A stretch of 64,000 nucleotides of DNA from positions 2,728,001-2,792,000 of the forward strand of contig CM057059.1 in the NCBI GenBank assembly GCA_029945375.1. Direction: 5' to 3'. Each line of letters opens with the position of its first letter. Positions within the stretch are counted from its first letter, which is position 1. The translations under genes and the position numbers were made by a program. The stretch comes from Agaricus subrufescens (Eukaryota > Basidiomycota > Agaricomycetes > Agaricales > Agaricaceae). A model generated the notes under the pieces. That model saw only the letters and a list, made by a program, of their open reading frames with translations. It made no database searches and was not told where the DNA came from. Below are positions 12,715 to 24,744 of the stretch, piece after piece.

Positions 12715-12994
12715 TAGAGCAGAAATTTCTGTAGAATCTAGATGTTATCTATACCAATCTGGAGCCATCCTTTCATGACGAGATTCTTTTAGCTTGAATG
12801 CACCACTGCATGAAACACTCCCACCGACTCCGGATTTGGGAGAGAGGACTACTCTCAGTTGTCCCCACTCGGAGTGATTGACAAGTTTGAAAAAAGTGTA
12901 TATAAAACCTGTATAAAACAATCGGTACATAGAGACATGGATCAGGGTAATATGCACTTCGATAATGATCGCCACCATCAACCTCGAAGTATTA

Positions 12995-15149
12995 TCATAG
13001 CTTGTTCTTTAATTGTGCGGTGGAGAGTGGTTGATCTGACAAGAAGGGTTTAGGATGTGTTTTATCGCCGATCAAAAGATACACCTACAAGTGTTGAGGT
13101 AAAGATTGTCGGGGGGTGACATTCCGACGCGAGAATGGAGAGCAGAAGCATCAACCATCTCGGGGACAATCTCACTTAAATTACGAGCACCAATAAGTCG
13201 CATGTTCATCTCAAATTCGTCCTAGAATAATGATCAGTTTCTTGTCTCCACCGATGAACCCGATCACTCTGCTTACATGAAGGAGCTGGATAGCCTTCTC
13301 CACACCCTCTTGCCCATATGCGCAGAAAGCGTACATAAAACCGCGGCCAACACCAACAGCTGTCGCGCCGAGAGCCAGTGCTTTGAGCACATCACTAGCA
13401 CGCCTAACGCCTCCGTCAACGAATACGGAGAAGTTGGGGTTTGGCCATGGTCCACGTGTCTTGAGAGCAGCGATGACGGGAGGTAAACTTTCAAGGCCCG
13501 AGAAACTGGTATCAAGCTGCCTTCCACCATGATTACTGAGGACAATACCCTGAACCCCCGCGTCATAAGCCATAAGAGCATCTTCGGGGGTGGCAATACC
13601 CTTAAGGATAATGGGCACTAAACCTAATTAATGACCCGAACTTTCAGGAATTAATGGTGAGGCCTACTGGTGGTGATACTTCTGAAGAATGGAATGTCCT
13701 TCCAAGACAGGCTAGGATCAATAAAGGACTAAAAATTGAGTCAGTCGCCAAGGCGCCGAGAGAATGAGGCAAAGAGGCGCACGCTAATGGCTCTTGAAAC
13801 GCCTTGGTCTTTCTTGACATCGGATTGTCCATCTTGCACCTTGGCAGTTCCGTTGTCGTCGACAGCCTTCATGCGCATGTCTTTCTCGCGACGGCCGAGC
13901 TGAGGTGCATCAACGGTGATGAAGAGAGCCTTGATACCGCGTTTCTGAGCGTGTTGCACGTATCTCTTTGTGATTTCACGGTCACGGTTAACGTATCTGA
14001 CCAAAAACTCTTAGTCCACAAACGTTCAGGTACTTTCTAAGTCCCGGTCTTACAATTGAAGGAACTGGGCCTGGCCCGGTTGTGCCGCATCGACAATCTC
14101 ATCGAAGGAACACGAAGCAAGGGTAGGAATCTAAGAGAACCTTAGCAAATACCTAAAAACGGTGAAAATGTCTCGCACTAACCATCTGGATAACGCCATG
14201 CTTGGCAGCCGCCCGTGTAAGGGTCAACTCTCCATCAGGGTGGCCCAACTTGCCAAGAGCCGTAGCGGACTATTAACGTTTTACACCAAAGTGGGGAGAT
14301 AAGTGAAAGCTGTTACCAAATATGAAAGCTCTTATGACTTACGATATACACGGGCATGGAAGATTTTTGTCCAAGAATGGTGGTCGACCAGTCGACACGG
14401 GAGACGTCGCGAAGAACACGCGGGCGGAACCACACCCTAGAATTATCTTTAGATCAATACATTATTGTCGGAGGACACAATCTTCACCTTTGGAAAGAAG
14501 CACGATTGTCGCGAATTGTAATTTCATCGTCACCTCCGGAGGAATAATAGGCCCACGCCTTTGGAGGTAGAACGGCTTTTGCTACAGCTTCGAGGTCGTG
14601 AAGATTAAGGATCTCATCAAGAGGAGGACGAGCGGCCAACATAGCTTGGCGCTTGCGGTCTTCCTCGGTGACCCGTTTGACGACCTTGACAACGGTCGCT
14701 GGATCGACCGTACCAATGCTGAGGGGATGCTGTAAATATGCGAGGTATATAGTGCTAAACTTTATCTCACTGTTTTTCGATTGGTAAGTTTGTTGAAATA
14801 GCATCGGGGGGATGGATGGGGTCGTAAGCATCTCTATATGAAAGTTAAATCAGAACAATAGGCGAGTACTACCATTGCAACTGACGTCGCATCTGCACCA
14901 GCATATTTGAGGATGATTTTGCTTCCTCCTGGGTGTTCTGAGGCAATGGGTTATTATGGGATATCACATCCTACTTCGAAGGACATACCATCCAGGAAAT
15001 CGGTGACATCGTAAACCTTACCTGTGGGACTAATTAGATCGTCGCTATAATCACTCGGGGGCTTGTCACTCACTGTGTACAATGATCCAACAGCTGTCTC
15101 GGCTGTTGTGTTCGGCGACTGTTTGTGTCGAGACGGAAGGTAGTGGCAT
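12995..15149 (-). CDS. CYB2: flavocytochrome b2-like FMN-dependent 2-hydroxy-acid dehydrogenase, copy A
   Basis: The gene starts at ATG 15149 (MPLPSVSTQTVAEHNSRDSC). The N-terminus is a cytochrome b5 haem domain: CWIIVHSKVYDVTDFLD, then HPGGSKIILKYAGADAT with the haem-ligand His. An FMN-dependent TIM barrel follows: AWAYYSSGGDDEITIRDN with the active-site Tyr, a phosphate-binding DGGVRR region, and SNHGGRQLD with the catalytic His. The last small exon (12995-13035) ends LKNKL and is supported by the equivalent end of copy B. Characterised relatives are L-lactate:cytochrome c oxidoreductase (CYB2) and, in the brown-rot fungus Fomitopsis palustris, a flavohaem glyoxylate dehydrogenase that makes oxalate. 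Sequence alone does not separate these substrates. It lies beside three isocitrate lyase/PEP-mutase genes. Confidence 0.87.
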
Positions 15150-16182
15150 TTTTCAGTTAGAGAAGATCGAAAGAAACAAGCGTGTTCTTCTGCCGCCTTT
15201 TGAGGGAAAGAGACGGGATTTTAGGGAAGCCGTCCCAGTGCCGGAATACAATGGACATAATGGGTACGGTGCTTAGGCCTTCCATTTCGTTTATTCGCCA
15301 AGTTCCACATGTCGCTTCAGTAGGTTGTTTCCGGAGTTAGAGAGGAAACAAGGGCTTGAGATAACATGCATGCCATGCGCATCATGCACAAGTTCAGGAA
15401 ATCAATAACTCAAAAACGGACTAGACATCCTCGAAACTCGTGTAGGCATTTCGGGAGACGCAACCCTATCAAAGATCGCTGCTCATTCTTGCGATGTACC
15501 CGAGAACCCAATGAGATAGAACCTGTATACCGCTTGGAACGGTGACTCTTTTCTGAGTCGGCGATAGATAGGCGTTGACAAGTGGAGAACTATGTGTGAG
15601 GCCGCGAAATTTGTCTAACGACGCACCTACAGATCTTCCCACACTACTCTGCGAAAACTCTTTCCAAAAGATCGGATTGTGCCCTCCTGCTGCTCCGATT
15701 CTGGTCGGACTGTGTTGTCTCTGGTTCCGACCGGATGACCGGATGGCCTCTTGCGTGGGCCGCGTGAAGGAGTGTGTGTAATTTTCACATTGAGTATTCA
15801 GTGTCGATATGCTTCCCTAAAACAATGCCGGATGTGACGTTGACTGAAACTGTCCATATCCGATGCCAGTGTCGTGAATGTTCAGGTAAGAGGAATCGAG
15901 ATCTAGGTTGTTATTATCGCGTGTCGAAGTTCCAAGACCACCGTAAGCCAAGCGAAGCTAGCCATTATAGGTTTAGGTTATTATCGGAAAGACGCGTTCT
16001 TCTTGCGGCTCCTTGTAGTTCCTCGAAATCGAAGTTTCAATCTGTGGGACATTTCTTGGCAGGCGCGGAAGTCGTCAATACCTTTCGTCCGTATCCGAGG
16101 CGGTCTTAGCGGAAAATCTTCGCTCAGTGTGAGTTATATAACCTCACTCCACCCAAGCATTTTTTTAACCACTCCTGCCCCC
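15150..16182. other. intergenic region, no gene resolved
   Basis: About 1 kb separates the divergent copy A dehydrogenase and the first isocitrate lyase-superfamily gene. Open frames are short and show no family resemblance. One cysteine-containing peptide near 15820-15900 (HIRCQCRECSGKRNRDLGC) is not supported by splice structure. This is the likely shared promoter region. Confidence 0.4.
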
Positions 16183-17816
16183 ATGTCTACTACAGCAGCT
16201 GTCTCCGAACCCACCTCATCGAGACTCTTCAGCTGGTTATACGCTGCCGTCTTTCAGCCTCTATTCGTAGGCTCAACTCTCCGGATTTTCCGCTTTTTCA
16301 AGCCTGTTCTCGGGAACTGGCACAGCCGTGAAAAGGAATGCGGTTACAACGACCGACTTTCACCAGAACTTTCTGAACCTCCCAGCCCTACACATTCTAC
16401 CTTTTCTTCTGATGACGAACCTGCTGTTTATGACAATCCCCGCTTACACCCACGAAACTTTATGGATGGTCCTTTATCTCACAACCCGGCTACAAGGCTT
16501 CGGCAAATGCTAGCGCGACCAGGAATCGTTGTAAGTAGCTACTCATATGGGTCTCCCCGCGCCACTGACTCAATTGTTAGGTTGCGCCTGGTGTCTGTGA
16601 TGGCATTAGTGTACGCTGTGCGTTAGAAGCTGGTTTCACATGTCTCTATCAAAGGTAGGGTTTTGCGACACGCCAATTAGTTGGCTTAGTAGACTGATGT
16701 GTTGATGTATCCTTCAGTGGTGCAGCAACGACTGCCTCCCGACTCGGACAACCTGATCTGGCAATCGCTACATTGAATGACTTCGCCAAGGTATCTCAGT
16801 TGCTTATTTCTCTCGTTATCAGGCATTGAAGTATGTTGTTGATTAGGCAGCGCGTATCCACTGTGGTATCGAGCCTACTGTTCCGGTAATAGCTGATGCT
16901 GACACTGGGTATGCTCCTTTATTGGTGGGCTTGACATGAATTGTTCATCGTCTATCAAGGTTCGGGGGCCCTATCAATGTTGCGCGTACTGTGTGGCAAT
17001 ATGCAAAGGCTGGTGTCGCTGCCATGCACATCGAGGACCAGGTGCAGACCAAACGTTGCGGACACCTAATGGGCAAGCAGGTCGTCTCACGTGAAGAATT
17101 CTTAACTCGCGTTCGTGCTGCCGTGATTGCTCGCGATTCTATTCCAGGAAATTCGGACTTCGTTAGTCTATTCCAGAGCTTCCAGTTTTTCTTGGCTAAC
17201 TATTCCCCATTACAATAGGTTATTATTGCTCGTACAGATTCAGCCCAAGTCCTTGGCATGGATGAGGCCGTCACGCGTCTCAAACTTGCCGCGGATGCTG
17301 GTGCCGACGTCTGCTTCATCGAAGGTGTTCGCACCAAAGAACTTCTAGAACAGACTGTCAAAGCTTTGGAGCCTAAGCCTGTGAGTTACGGAGATCAATC
17401 AAACTTTCGACTCTTGTTTAGACAGTTGCCTTACGTTTAGGTTCTCGTCAATGTTATTTCTGGTGGCTTGACACCTTCCTTCACTAGTCAAGAAGCCGAA
17501 GCGATGGGAGCCAAGATCATTAGTCAGTTTTCTGTTCAAACCTAAAAATATCGTCTGACCCTTGCTTTTCAGTCTTTTCTCTTGTGTCCTCAGTCGCTAT
17601 GGTCCATGCTTGTCGCGAGGCGATGAAATTACTCAAAAAGACAGGAACCGATTTTTCAACGGCCAAAGGAATGGATCCGAAACAATTCTTCCAAGTGATG
17701 GGTGAGTTGGCCTAAAACCGGTTCTATCAAAAGATGCTAATTTTTCTCTCGAAGGCTTGGCCAAAGTCATGGAGTTTGATGCACAGGCTGGAGGTTCGGC
17801 ATTCAAGCAGATATGA
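16183..17816 (+). CDS. isocitrate lyase/PEP-mutase superfamily protein, copy 1
   Basis: This is a multi-exon gene from ATG 16183 to TGA 17814-17816. The superfamily signature is clear: DADTGFGGP for Mg2+ and substrate binding, then EDQVQTKRCGHL, in which the K-R-C-G-H loop carries the catalytic Cys. Next come IIARTDSAQ and VNVISGGLTPSFT, and the protein ends QAGGSAF. Members cleave or rearrange C-C or C-P bonds in 2-oxo and hydroxy diacids (isocitrate and methylisocitrate lyases, oxaloacetate acetylhydrolase, PEP mutase). Unlike copies 2 and 3, this one has an extra N-terminal region of about 75 residues with a hydrophobic-aromatic stretch (LFSWLYAAVFQPLFVG), possibly a targeting or membrane-associating segment. 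The substrate is not determined by what I can read. Confidence 0.83.
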
Positions 17817-18880
17817 AAAAAAAAGTTCAATAGAACTGTCACATGTGTTGATCTCATGTAATTTTTTGTGTATTGTGGTGGAAAGGGTCGGCTTGATTTT
17901 CTGTTGTCTCACCAATTCTTATCTTAGATGCTTGTCATCCCTGTATCATTGTACCAATTTTAATAGAGAAGCACTGATCCGGTCAGAATGCATTTCCACA
18001 TTTAGCGATTGTCAGTGTTCAATATTCAATGCTCATGTATTTAATACGACCTTGCGTTAATCCTTGCTTCGATCAACTATGACGGTATACATCTCAGAAA
18101 ATTTGTTCTCCATCTTAGGTGATTTCCATGAAATAAATATGTCACGTGCCTGTAACAGAGGGAGGCTGAAGCGGCATCTGTCTGCCAAGCCACGGTGAAG
18201 CTCATCGTTATTGTGAGTCGCTATTATAAGTTTCGCGCCTCTTGACTGTCGATGAGTTAGACGTACTTCTAATGCCAGAAGTGGGATGTCGGCCTAGTGT
18301 CAGACGATGGACTGGATTCCGCTGGTGCTCTCCTCCGCTCAATGTTTCTTGTTTTATTTCGAGGTCTGTTTAAGTTCCCTTCCGCATTAAACCCGCATGA
18401 CGCCAATTATTTTGGGTACTCTGTACCCAGACTAAAATCAGATATTGAGATACGGCTAATCTATGCACAAATGGGTAATTCTCTGGAAAAGAGCTCAATC
18501 GGACATCTAAGCTATATATTGCCAAGCATATGATGTACTACCACCGAGAATGTTTTCTTGGCCCGGCACTGGTCTTGGCTTGTCATCATTGTACGCCACA
18601 GGCTGGCAGGCTCTGGGCAAGCTCACATAACTCAAATTTTTACCCTAACCACATTGGCTTGGCCCTTTCCTTTAACATAATAATCGGCCAACAATTTTCA
18701 TATCCTAACTGGTGTTAAAGCTTGGCGGAATTAGGTGAGAACTTTGACTTGTCCAATGATGCCATGTGGATCATTACTCCCAAACCAACAAGTCTTCAAG
18801 TTATAAACGTCAATTGGAAGGTGTGGTGCACCCTGTAACAACTCTTGTACTTTCTCGGAAAAGACCTCTGCCAAGGAGCT
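17817..18880. other. intergenic region between superfamily copies 1 and 2
   Basis: About 1.06 kb with no supported gene. It is AT-rich after 17820 (3' untranslated sequence of copy 1) and otherwise has only short unsupported frames. Nothing repeat-like stands out. Confidence 0.4.
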
Positions 18881-20357
18881 ATGCCCGCCTCGAACTACTT
18901 CGAACGCAGTGTGCCTGTGGCTAGCACGGTTACCTCACCGCCGGCAAACGACAGCACCTCCGTCGACAAACCATACTATAACCCTCGTCTAGACCCCGAA
19001 AACTATTTGCACGGACCTCTGTCTGACAATGCTGCTACACGGTTGCGTCAAATGCTTGCCCGGCCTGGTATTATTGTGAGTATCATTTAAAAATCAAAAA
19101 AAAAAAAAAATCAAAAAAAAACTTTTTTGACGTCAATTCCAAGGTTGCACCCGGCATTTGTGATGGCATTAGTGCGCGCTGTGCTCTGGAGGCAGGTTTC
19201 GAGTGTCTATATCAGAGGTAGGTTTTGAAGTACATGAAAAGAAAGATGCTGAACTCTTACAGCGGCGCTGCTACCACTGCTTCGCGGATGGGTCAACCGG
19301 ATCTTGCTATTGCGACTCTCAACGATTTCGTCGAGGTAATATTTGTCATTTCACACAAATTGAGGAGGCTTATCATCATTTCTTGACATTCTAGGCTGGT
19401 AATATGGTTGCCAGCCTCAATCCCACAATTCCAGTGATTGCTGATGCTGATACTGGGTAAGGGATAGTGATGTTTGAAGACGTATCGACAACTGATTGTT
19501 TCTCCAGTTTTGGTGGACCTGCCAATGTTGCAAGAACCGTTAAACAGTACGTTAGCGCAGGGATCGCTGGCCTTCATATTGAGGACCAAGTACAAACGAA
19601 ACGTTGTGGACACCTGACGGGCAAACAGGTTGTTTCTCGGGAGGAATTCCTTACTCGCATTCGTGCTGCTGTTCTCGCCCGTGATTCTATACCTGGGGGA
19701 TCCGATTTTGTGAGTTATTTTGTGATGTACTGGGCTCATTCTGGCTAACCCCCCATAGGTCATTATAGGCCGAACAGATTCCGCCCAGGTGTTGGGAATG
19801 GAAGAGGCCATCATTCGCTTGAAGCTTGCCGCCGCCGCTGGCGCTGATGTCTGCTTCATAGAGGGCGTCAAATCGAAAGAACTTCTTGAGTCAACTGTTG
19901 CGGCCCTCGCACCAAAACCTGTAAGTCTTTTCAAGTGAGTTTGATATCGGTAGTTCTTGATGTTGGGGATAGGTTCTTGTCAATGTCATTTCTGGTGGTT
20001 TGACGCCCTCTTTTACGTCTTGGGAGGCGGAACAAATGGGAGCCAAAATTATAAGTATGTATGATTTTTCGAACCTTTCTATCAACCTTGGATCTTAAAG
20101 GACACGCCTATTAGTTTTCTCTCTCGTTTCTTGCGTTGCCATGGTCCACGCCGTTAGGGAAGCAATGAAAAGTCTGATGGAAACAGGTACCGACTTTTCT
20201 ACTGCGAAGGGTATGGACCCCAAGGCGTTTTTTGAAGTCATGGGTAAGACCTCTGCTACAAGGTGCAGCCAGCCTGCCACTAATTCATCGTCCAGGTTTG
20301 CAAGAGATCATCGATCTAGACTCGCAAGCCGGGGGAAGCGCATTCGATGAGGTATAG
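18881..20357 (+). CDS. isocitrate lyase/PEP-mutase superfamily protein, copy 2
   Basis: The gene starts at ATG 18881 (MPASNYFERSVPVASTVTS) and stops at TAG 20355-20357. It has the same exon plan as copy 1 and the same motifs: DADTGFGGPANVARTV, EDQVQTKRCGHL, GRTDSAQVLGMEEA, NVISGGLTPSFT, and GTDFSTAKGMDPKAFFEVMG near the C-terminus. It lacks copy 1's long hydrophobic N-terminal stretch. The intron after 19075 holds a long adenine run (about 19090-19125). At the motif level it is closer to copy 3 than to copy 1 in the last third (VSCVAMVHAVR shared). The reaction class is clear; whether the substrate is oxaloacetate, methylisocitrate or another diacid is not. Confidence 0.83.
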
Positions 20358-20785
20358 GGATTGAGGCTAGTGCATTCTGTGTGGAAACGAATCAGTTGTA
20401 ATCACGTACTCCAGCAGCATATTGTGTTCCTATTATCTGTAACATGAAAACAAAAACAATTTATAACGAGAGCCGGGAAATGGTACTGTAATACCATGCT
20501 TGCTGCCTGATGTTCTTGGGTTCGGTGAAGACTGTCCCTCAGCAGAACTGAGAGCCCTTACAACAGCTGCATATCCACACCTGAGGTGCGGTTTAGCCGA
20601 AAGGCGACATATAAAAAGCGACGGATCCCCGCTGTAGCTATAATTAGCACTTATCGGAGTCGGAACGGAGGTTGCCGGTATTCGATTGAACATGCACCAC
20701 TCAGAGGTTGTGACCTCACACTCAGCTTACGTCTTTTCCTAGGAATACCCCGTTTTGCCGGTTTTTTTTCTGTCTTGATACGGAT
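20358..20785. other. intergenic region upstream of copy B dehydrogenase
   Basis: About 430 bp with no gene. It carries the 3' end of superfamily copy 2 and presumably the promoter of the second flavocytochrome gene on the same strand. Confidence 0.4.
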
Positions 20786-23184
20786 ATGTCTGGAAGGCTT
20801 TCTGGGAAGGAAGTTGCTTTACACAACTCGCGTGAAAGTTGTTGGATCATCGTTCACGGTCAGTATGTCCGGTTTCTCTGGCCTTCAGCAACGGCTAAAT
20901 GGTTCATTTCAACAGGACACGTTTATGACGTTACGGAATTTCTTGATGGTATTTTCAATCATCTTTGACTTATGGAAAAAAAACTCACCAGTTGTTCTAG
21001 ATCACCCTGGTTGGCATTCACTGAACATGCATGTGTTTCTTGATATCTAACTGTCGCGGTAGGGGGTAGCAGGATAATATTAAAATACGCTGGAAAAGAC
21101 GCAACGTAAGCTTGATTCATTGCGCTTTGCCTGTAGACTGACAGCTTGATAGTCAGGAATACGATCCCATTCACCCACCCGATGCCATTACAACCAATCT
21201 TCCCAAGGAAAAACAGTGCGTACTTTCGGTATAGAGGTGTACTTCGCCTCCTAAAGCTATGCCTTCCAAAGCTTGGGACCCGTAGACCCTGATACTGTCG
21301 AGAAAGTAGAGGTGAAGATTACAGACCAAGAAAAGGAGCGACAGCAGCGCATGGCCGCAAGGCCATCCCTTGACGAAATTCTTAATTTGCATGATTTTGA
21401 GGTGAGATATCATCGATATCATCACATTCTCGCGTGGTAACACATCATTTAGGCCATTGCAAGACAAGTGATGCCTGAGAAGGCATGGGCTTACTATTCT
21501 TCCGCTGCTGATGACGAAATTACTATCCGAGAGAATCATTCTGCTTACCATAGGCAAGCTGATTTACGATTGCGCACTCTCATTTACGGGGCTAACAATA
21601 TGGTAGACTATGGTTCCGGCCGCGAATCCTTCGTAACGTCGCCAAGGTCGACTGGTCAACCAAGATTCTGGGGCATCAATCAAGTATGCCTGTCTATATC
21701 GTAATTAAGCTCTTTTTCATTCAATGTTGCTCACACTAATTCCCCCATAGACCGCGACAGCATTAGGAAAACTGGGACATCCAGATGGAGAGCTAAATTT
21801 GACTAGAGCGGCTGCTAAGCATGGTGTCATTCAAATGGTATGCGTGTATCTTCAACTTAAAATGCATTATAAATGAACGCTGGCCTAGATTCCTACTCTC
21901 GCTTCCTGCTCCTTTGACGAAATCGTCAACGCAGCTCAACCAGGCCAAGTCCAATTCTTACAACTGTATGTTCAAGCGCATGTTCTTATTCTGTTCCTGA
22001 CTTGATCGCGATCTAGATATGTCAACAAAGACCGGAACATCACCAAACGCATTGTCCAACACGCCGAAGAACGGGGTATCAAAGGTTTATTTATCACCGT
22101 GGATGCTCCACAGTTGGGTCGTCGTGAGAAGGTCAGCCCCGGTTTAGTCTTGCTATTTGACGTTCTGATTCGTTTGTAGGATATGCGAATGAAATTTGAG
22201 GCAGAGGACCCTTCGGAAGTTTCCAAAGCTGGTTCCGAAGGCGTTGATCGCTCGCAAGGTGCCGCTCGTGCTATCAGTGTATGTGGAGGTTTTTAATTGT
22301 CGGTATAAAGTGGTCTTAAAGTGCTATAGTCCTTTATCGATCCAAGCCTTGAATGGGCCGACATTGACTGGTTCAAGTCCATTACCAAAAGTGCGTTCGC
22401 GGCTTATACTAGTTAACATCTTACTCAGAAAAATTCCAGTGCCGTTGATCCTCAAGGGAGTTCAGGCTTGGGAGGTCAGCAAAGACATGAAGATTTTGTT
22501 TATAGATACGACACTTATATTCGTATGATAGGACGCACTCATGGCCTACGATGCTGGACTCGCCGGAATCGTTCTCTCCAACCATGGTGGTCGCCAGCTT
22601 GACTTTGCACGATCAGGAATCGAAGTCCTCGTGGAAGTCGTCGCGAAGTTGGGTGAAAAACGAGGTGTCAAATTCCCCAACGAGAAATTCCAGTTGTTCG
22701 TTGATGGTGGCGTTAGGCGTGCCACAGATGTTCTCAAAGCCGTTGCCCTTGGCGCTACTGCTGGTAAGCTTTCAATAAATGTGAATTAATTAGCCTTATT
22801 GGTTAATATTATCCTGAAGTGGGCATTGGAAGACCGTTTTTGTACGCATTTTCTTCTTATGGCCAGGAGGGTGTCGAAAAGGGTCTCCAGATACTTCATG
22901 TAAATTTTTGTTCTTTTAACTCTTAACCTCGCGCTAATGACCTTCCCGTCAAAAGGATGAGTTTGAGATGAACCTCAGGCTATTAGGTGCACCGACCATC
23001 AAAGACGTCGTACCAGAGATGGTTGACGCCTCCAGCATTTCATCACATGCTTCCAATGTCCCAGGTGACAATCTTTACGATAGCAACTGTACGTATCAAT
23101 CTCGTTATATCGTTTGATTCGTCTTCTGACCGGGTCCTAGATGTGCGCATGGAGCATGCTCGCTTGAAGAATGCTAAACTTTAA
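20786..23184 (+). CDS. CYB2: flavocytochrome b2-like FMN-dependent 2-hydroxy-acid dehydrogenase, copy B
   Basis: The gene starts at ATG 20786 (MSGRLSGKEVALHNSRESC). The cytochrome b5 domain is intact: CWIIVHG, then HVYDVTEFLD after an intron. The haem motif HPGG is split by an intron just before GSRIILKYAGKDAT. The FMN domain has AWAYYSSAADDEITIREN, a SNHGGRQLD catalytic His motif at about 22575, and DGGVRRATDVLKAVALGATA. It ends NLRLLGAP...DNLY with a last small exon (RMEHARLKNAKL). It differs enough from copy A in linkers and introns to be an older duplicate. Electrons would pass from FMN through the b5 haem to cytochrome c, in the mitochondrial intermembrane space if the CYB2 model holds. 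No obvious mitochondrial presequence is visible at this start, so location is open. Confidence 0.87.
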
Positions 23185-23464
23185 GCCTTGATGGTAAACT
23201 TGAAGCTTTAGAGAATAGGGGTGGATCTCGTGGCGATAGCGCGTGCTTCTCTGTTTAGTTCTCTTATAGTTTTCTCATGATTCAATACTGTGACGTTCAA
23301 TGACCCTTTTGTCTCAAGGTACAAAAATAGGAAGTATATAAAGGCCAGAAGCTAGATCACAACATGAATATATATTACAAATGGCTTGCACTAAGCAAGG
23401 TAAACTATTTTGGTGCATCATCTAGTTGTTGTGTGGTGGTACAGGGTTCGAAAAAAAAGTCCGC

Positions 23465-24744
23465 TCAAACCTCTCGGAAGGCAGATCCCCCAGCGCGAGA
23501 ATCGAAATCGACCACGTCATTCAGGCCCATGACACTAAAGAACGCCTTCGGGTCCATTCCTTGTGCAGTAGAAAAGTCCGTCCCCGTCTTCTTAAGCGAG
23601 TGCATCGCTGCACGTACAGCATGCACCATTGCCACGCAAGACACCAAAGAAAAGACTAAAAAAAGAACCATCATGAGCCAAGTCCCACTTTAAGCTTCAA
23701 GTAAAAACTAGTTGACTTACTGATGATTTTGGCACCCATCTCCTCGGCTTCTCTGTAAGTAAAAGCTGGTGTGAGACCACCAGAAATAACGTTGACGAGT
23801 ACAGGTTTCGGAGCTAAAGCATTGACAGTTTGCTTCAGAAGCTCAGACGTTTTGACACCTTCAATAAAGCAAACATCGGCTCCGGCATCAGCAGCCAAAC
23901 GAAGTCGATGAAGAGCTTCTTCCATGCCCAGAACCTGCGCTGAATCCGTTCGTCCAATGATAACCTAGTAATATTTGGTTAGTCAAAGTAAACAAGAGAC
24001 GTTAGGTGATGGGAGTCATACAAAGTCAGAATTCCCGGGGATTGAATCGCGAGCGAGGACGGCGGCTCGGATCCGTGTAATAAACTCTTCACGAGAAACG
24101 ACTTGTTTACCCATCAAGTGACCGCAACGTTTTGTCTGCACTTGGTCTTCGATATGAAGGGCAGCTACGCCTGTCAAGGCGTACGACTTGACAGTACGAG
24201 CGACATTAATGGGTCCACCAAAACCGGTGTCGGCGTCGGCGATAACGGGCATAGTAGGGTTAATGCCGCAAACTGTCTGAGCAGCCTATTCATAGAGAAT
24301 CAGCAAACACAACCACAGGAATTGAGTTAGTGACCAACCTCAACGAAATCATTCAGAGTAGCAATAGCTAGATCTGGCTGTCCCAGTCGAGAAGCGGTAG
24401 TGGCAGCTCCGCTCTGGTACAAACAATCAAAACCGGCCTCAATTGCACATCTGGCACTGATTCCATCGCAGATACCAGGAGCAACCTACAATATCCTTTT
24501 AGTATGCAGATCCGCGAGCACAGTACGGAAGACATACGACAATTCCGGGTCTCGCGAGCATCTGTCTGAGACGGGTCGCGGGGTTATCAGAGAGGGGCCC
24601 CTCGAGGAAATTCTTGGGGTCAAGTCGGGGATTGCAATAGACACCATTAATCATGTAGTCACCCGCATGAGTGGGCTCGCTACTAGGAATCGCTGCAGGT
24701 GCAGCCTTGGGGGTATTGTGAGTGAAGATGTCGATGCCAGGCAT
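23465..24744 (-). CDS. isocitrate lyase/PEP-mutase superfamily protein, copy 3
   Basis: The gene starts at ATG 24744 (MPGIDIFTHNTPKAAPAAIP) and stops at TGA 23465. Motifs match copies 1 and 2: DADTGFGGPINVARTV, EDQVQTKRCGHLMGKQVVS, VNVISGGLTPAFTYREAEE, and GGSAFREV at the end. It faces copy B of the flavocytochrome (convergent, 280 bp apart). The Cys of KRCGH and the metal-binding Asp residues of DADTG are all present, so the enzyme should be catalytically competent. With copies 1 and 2 it forms a local gene family in mixed orientation around the dehydrogenases. Confidence 0.83.

Noticed and set aside
15774..16109. Open frame with several cysteines (HIRCQCRECSGKRNRDLGC)
   Set aside because: It has no supported splice partner, overlaps the likely promoter of the next gene and contains no complete zinc-binding spacing.
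19085..19127. Long adenine run in lyase copy 2
   Set aside because: It lies inside a normal intron and looks like simple sequence; there is no evidence of a retroelement tail because the gene keeps all its introns.
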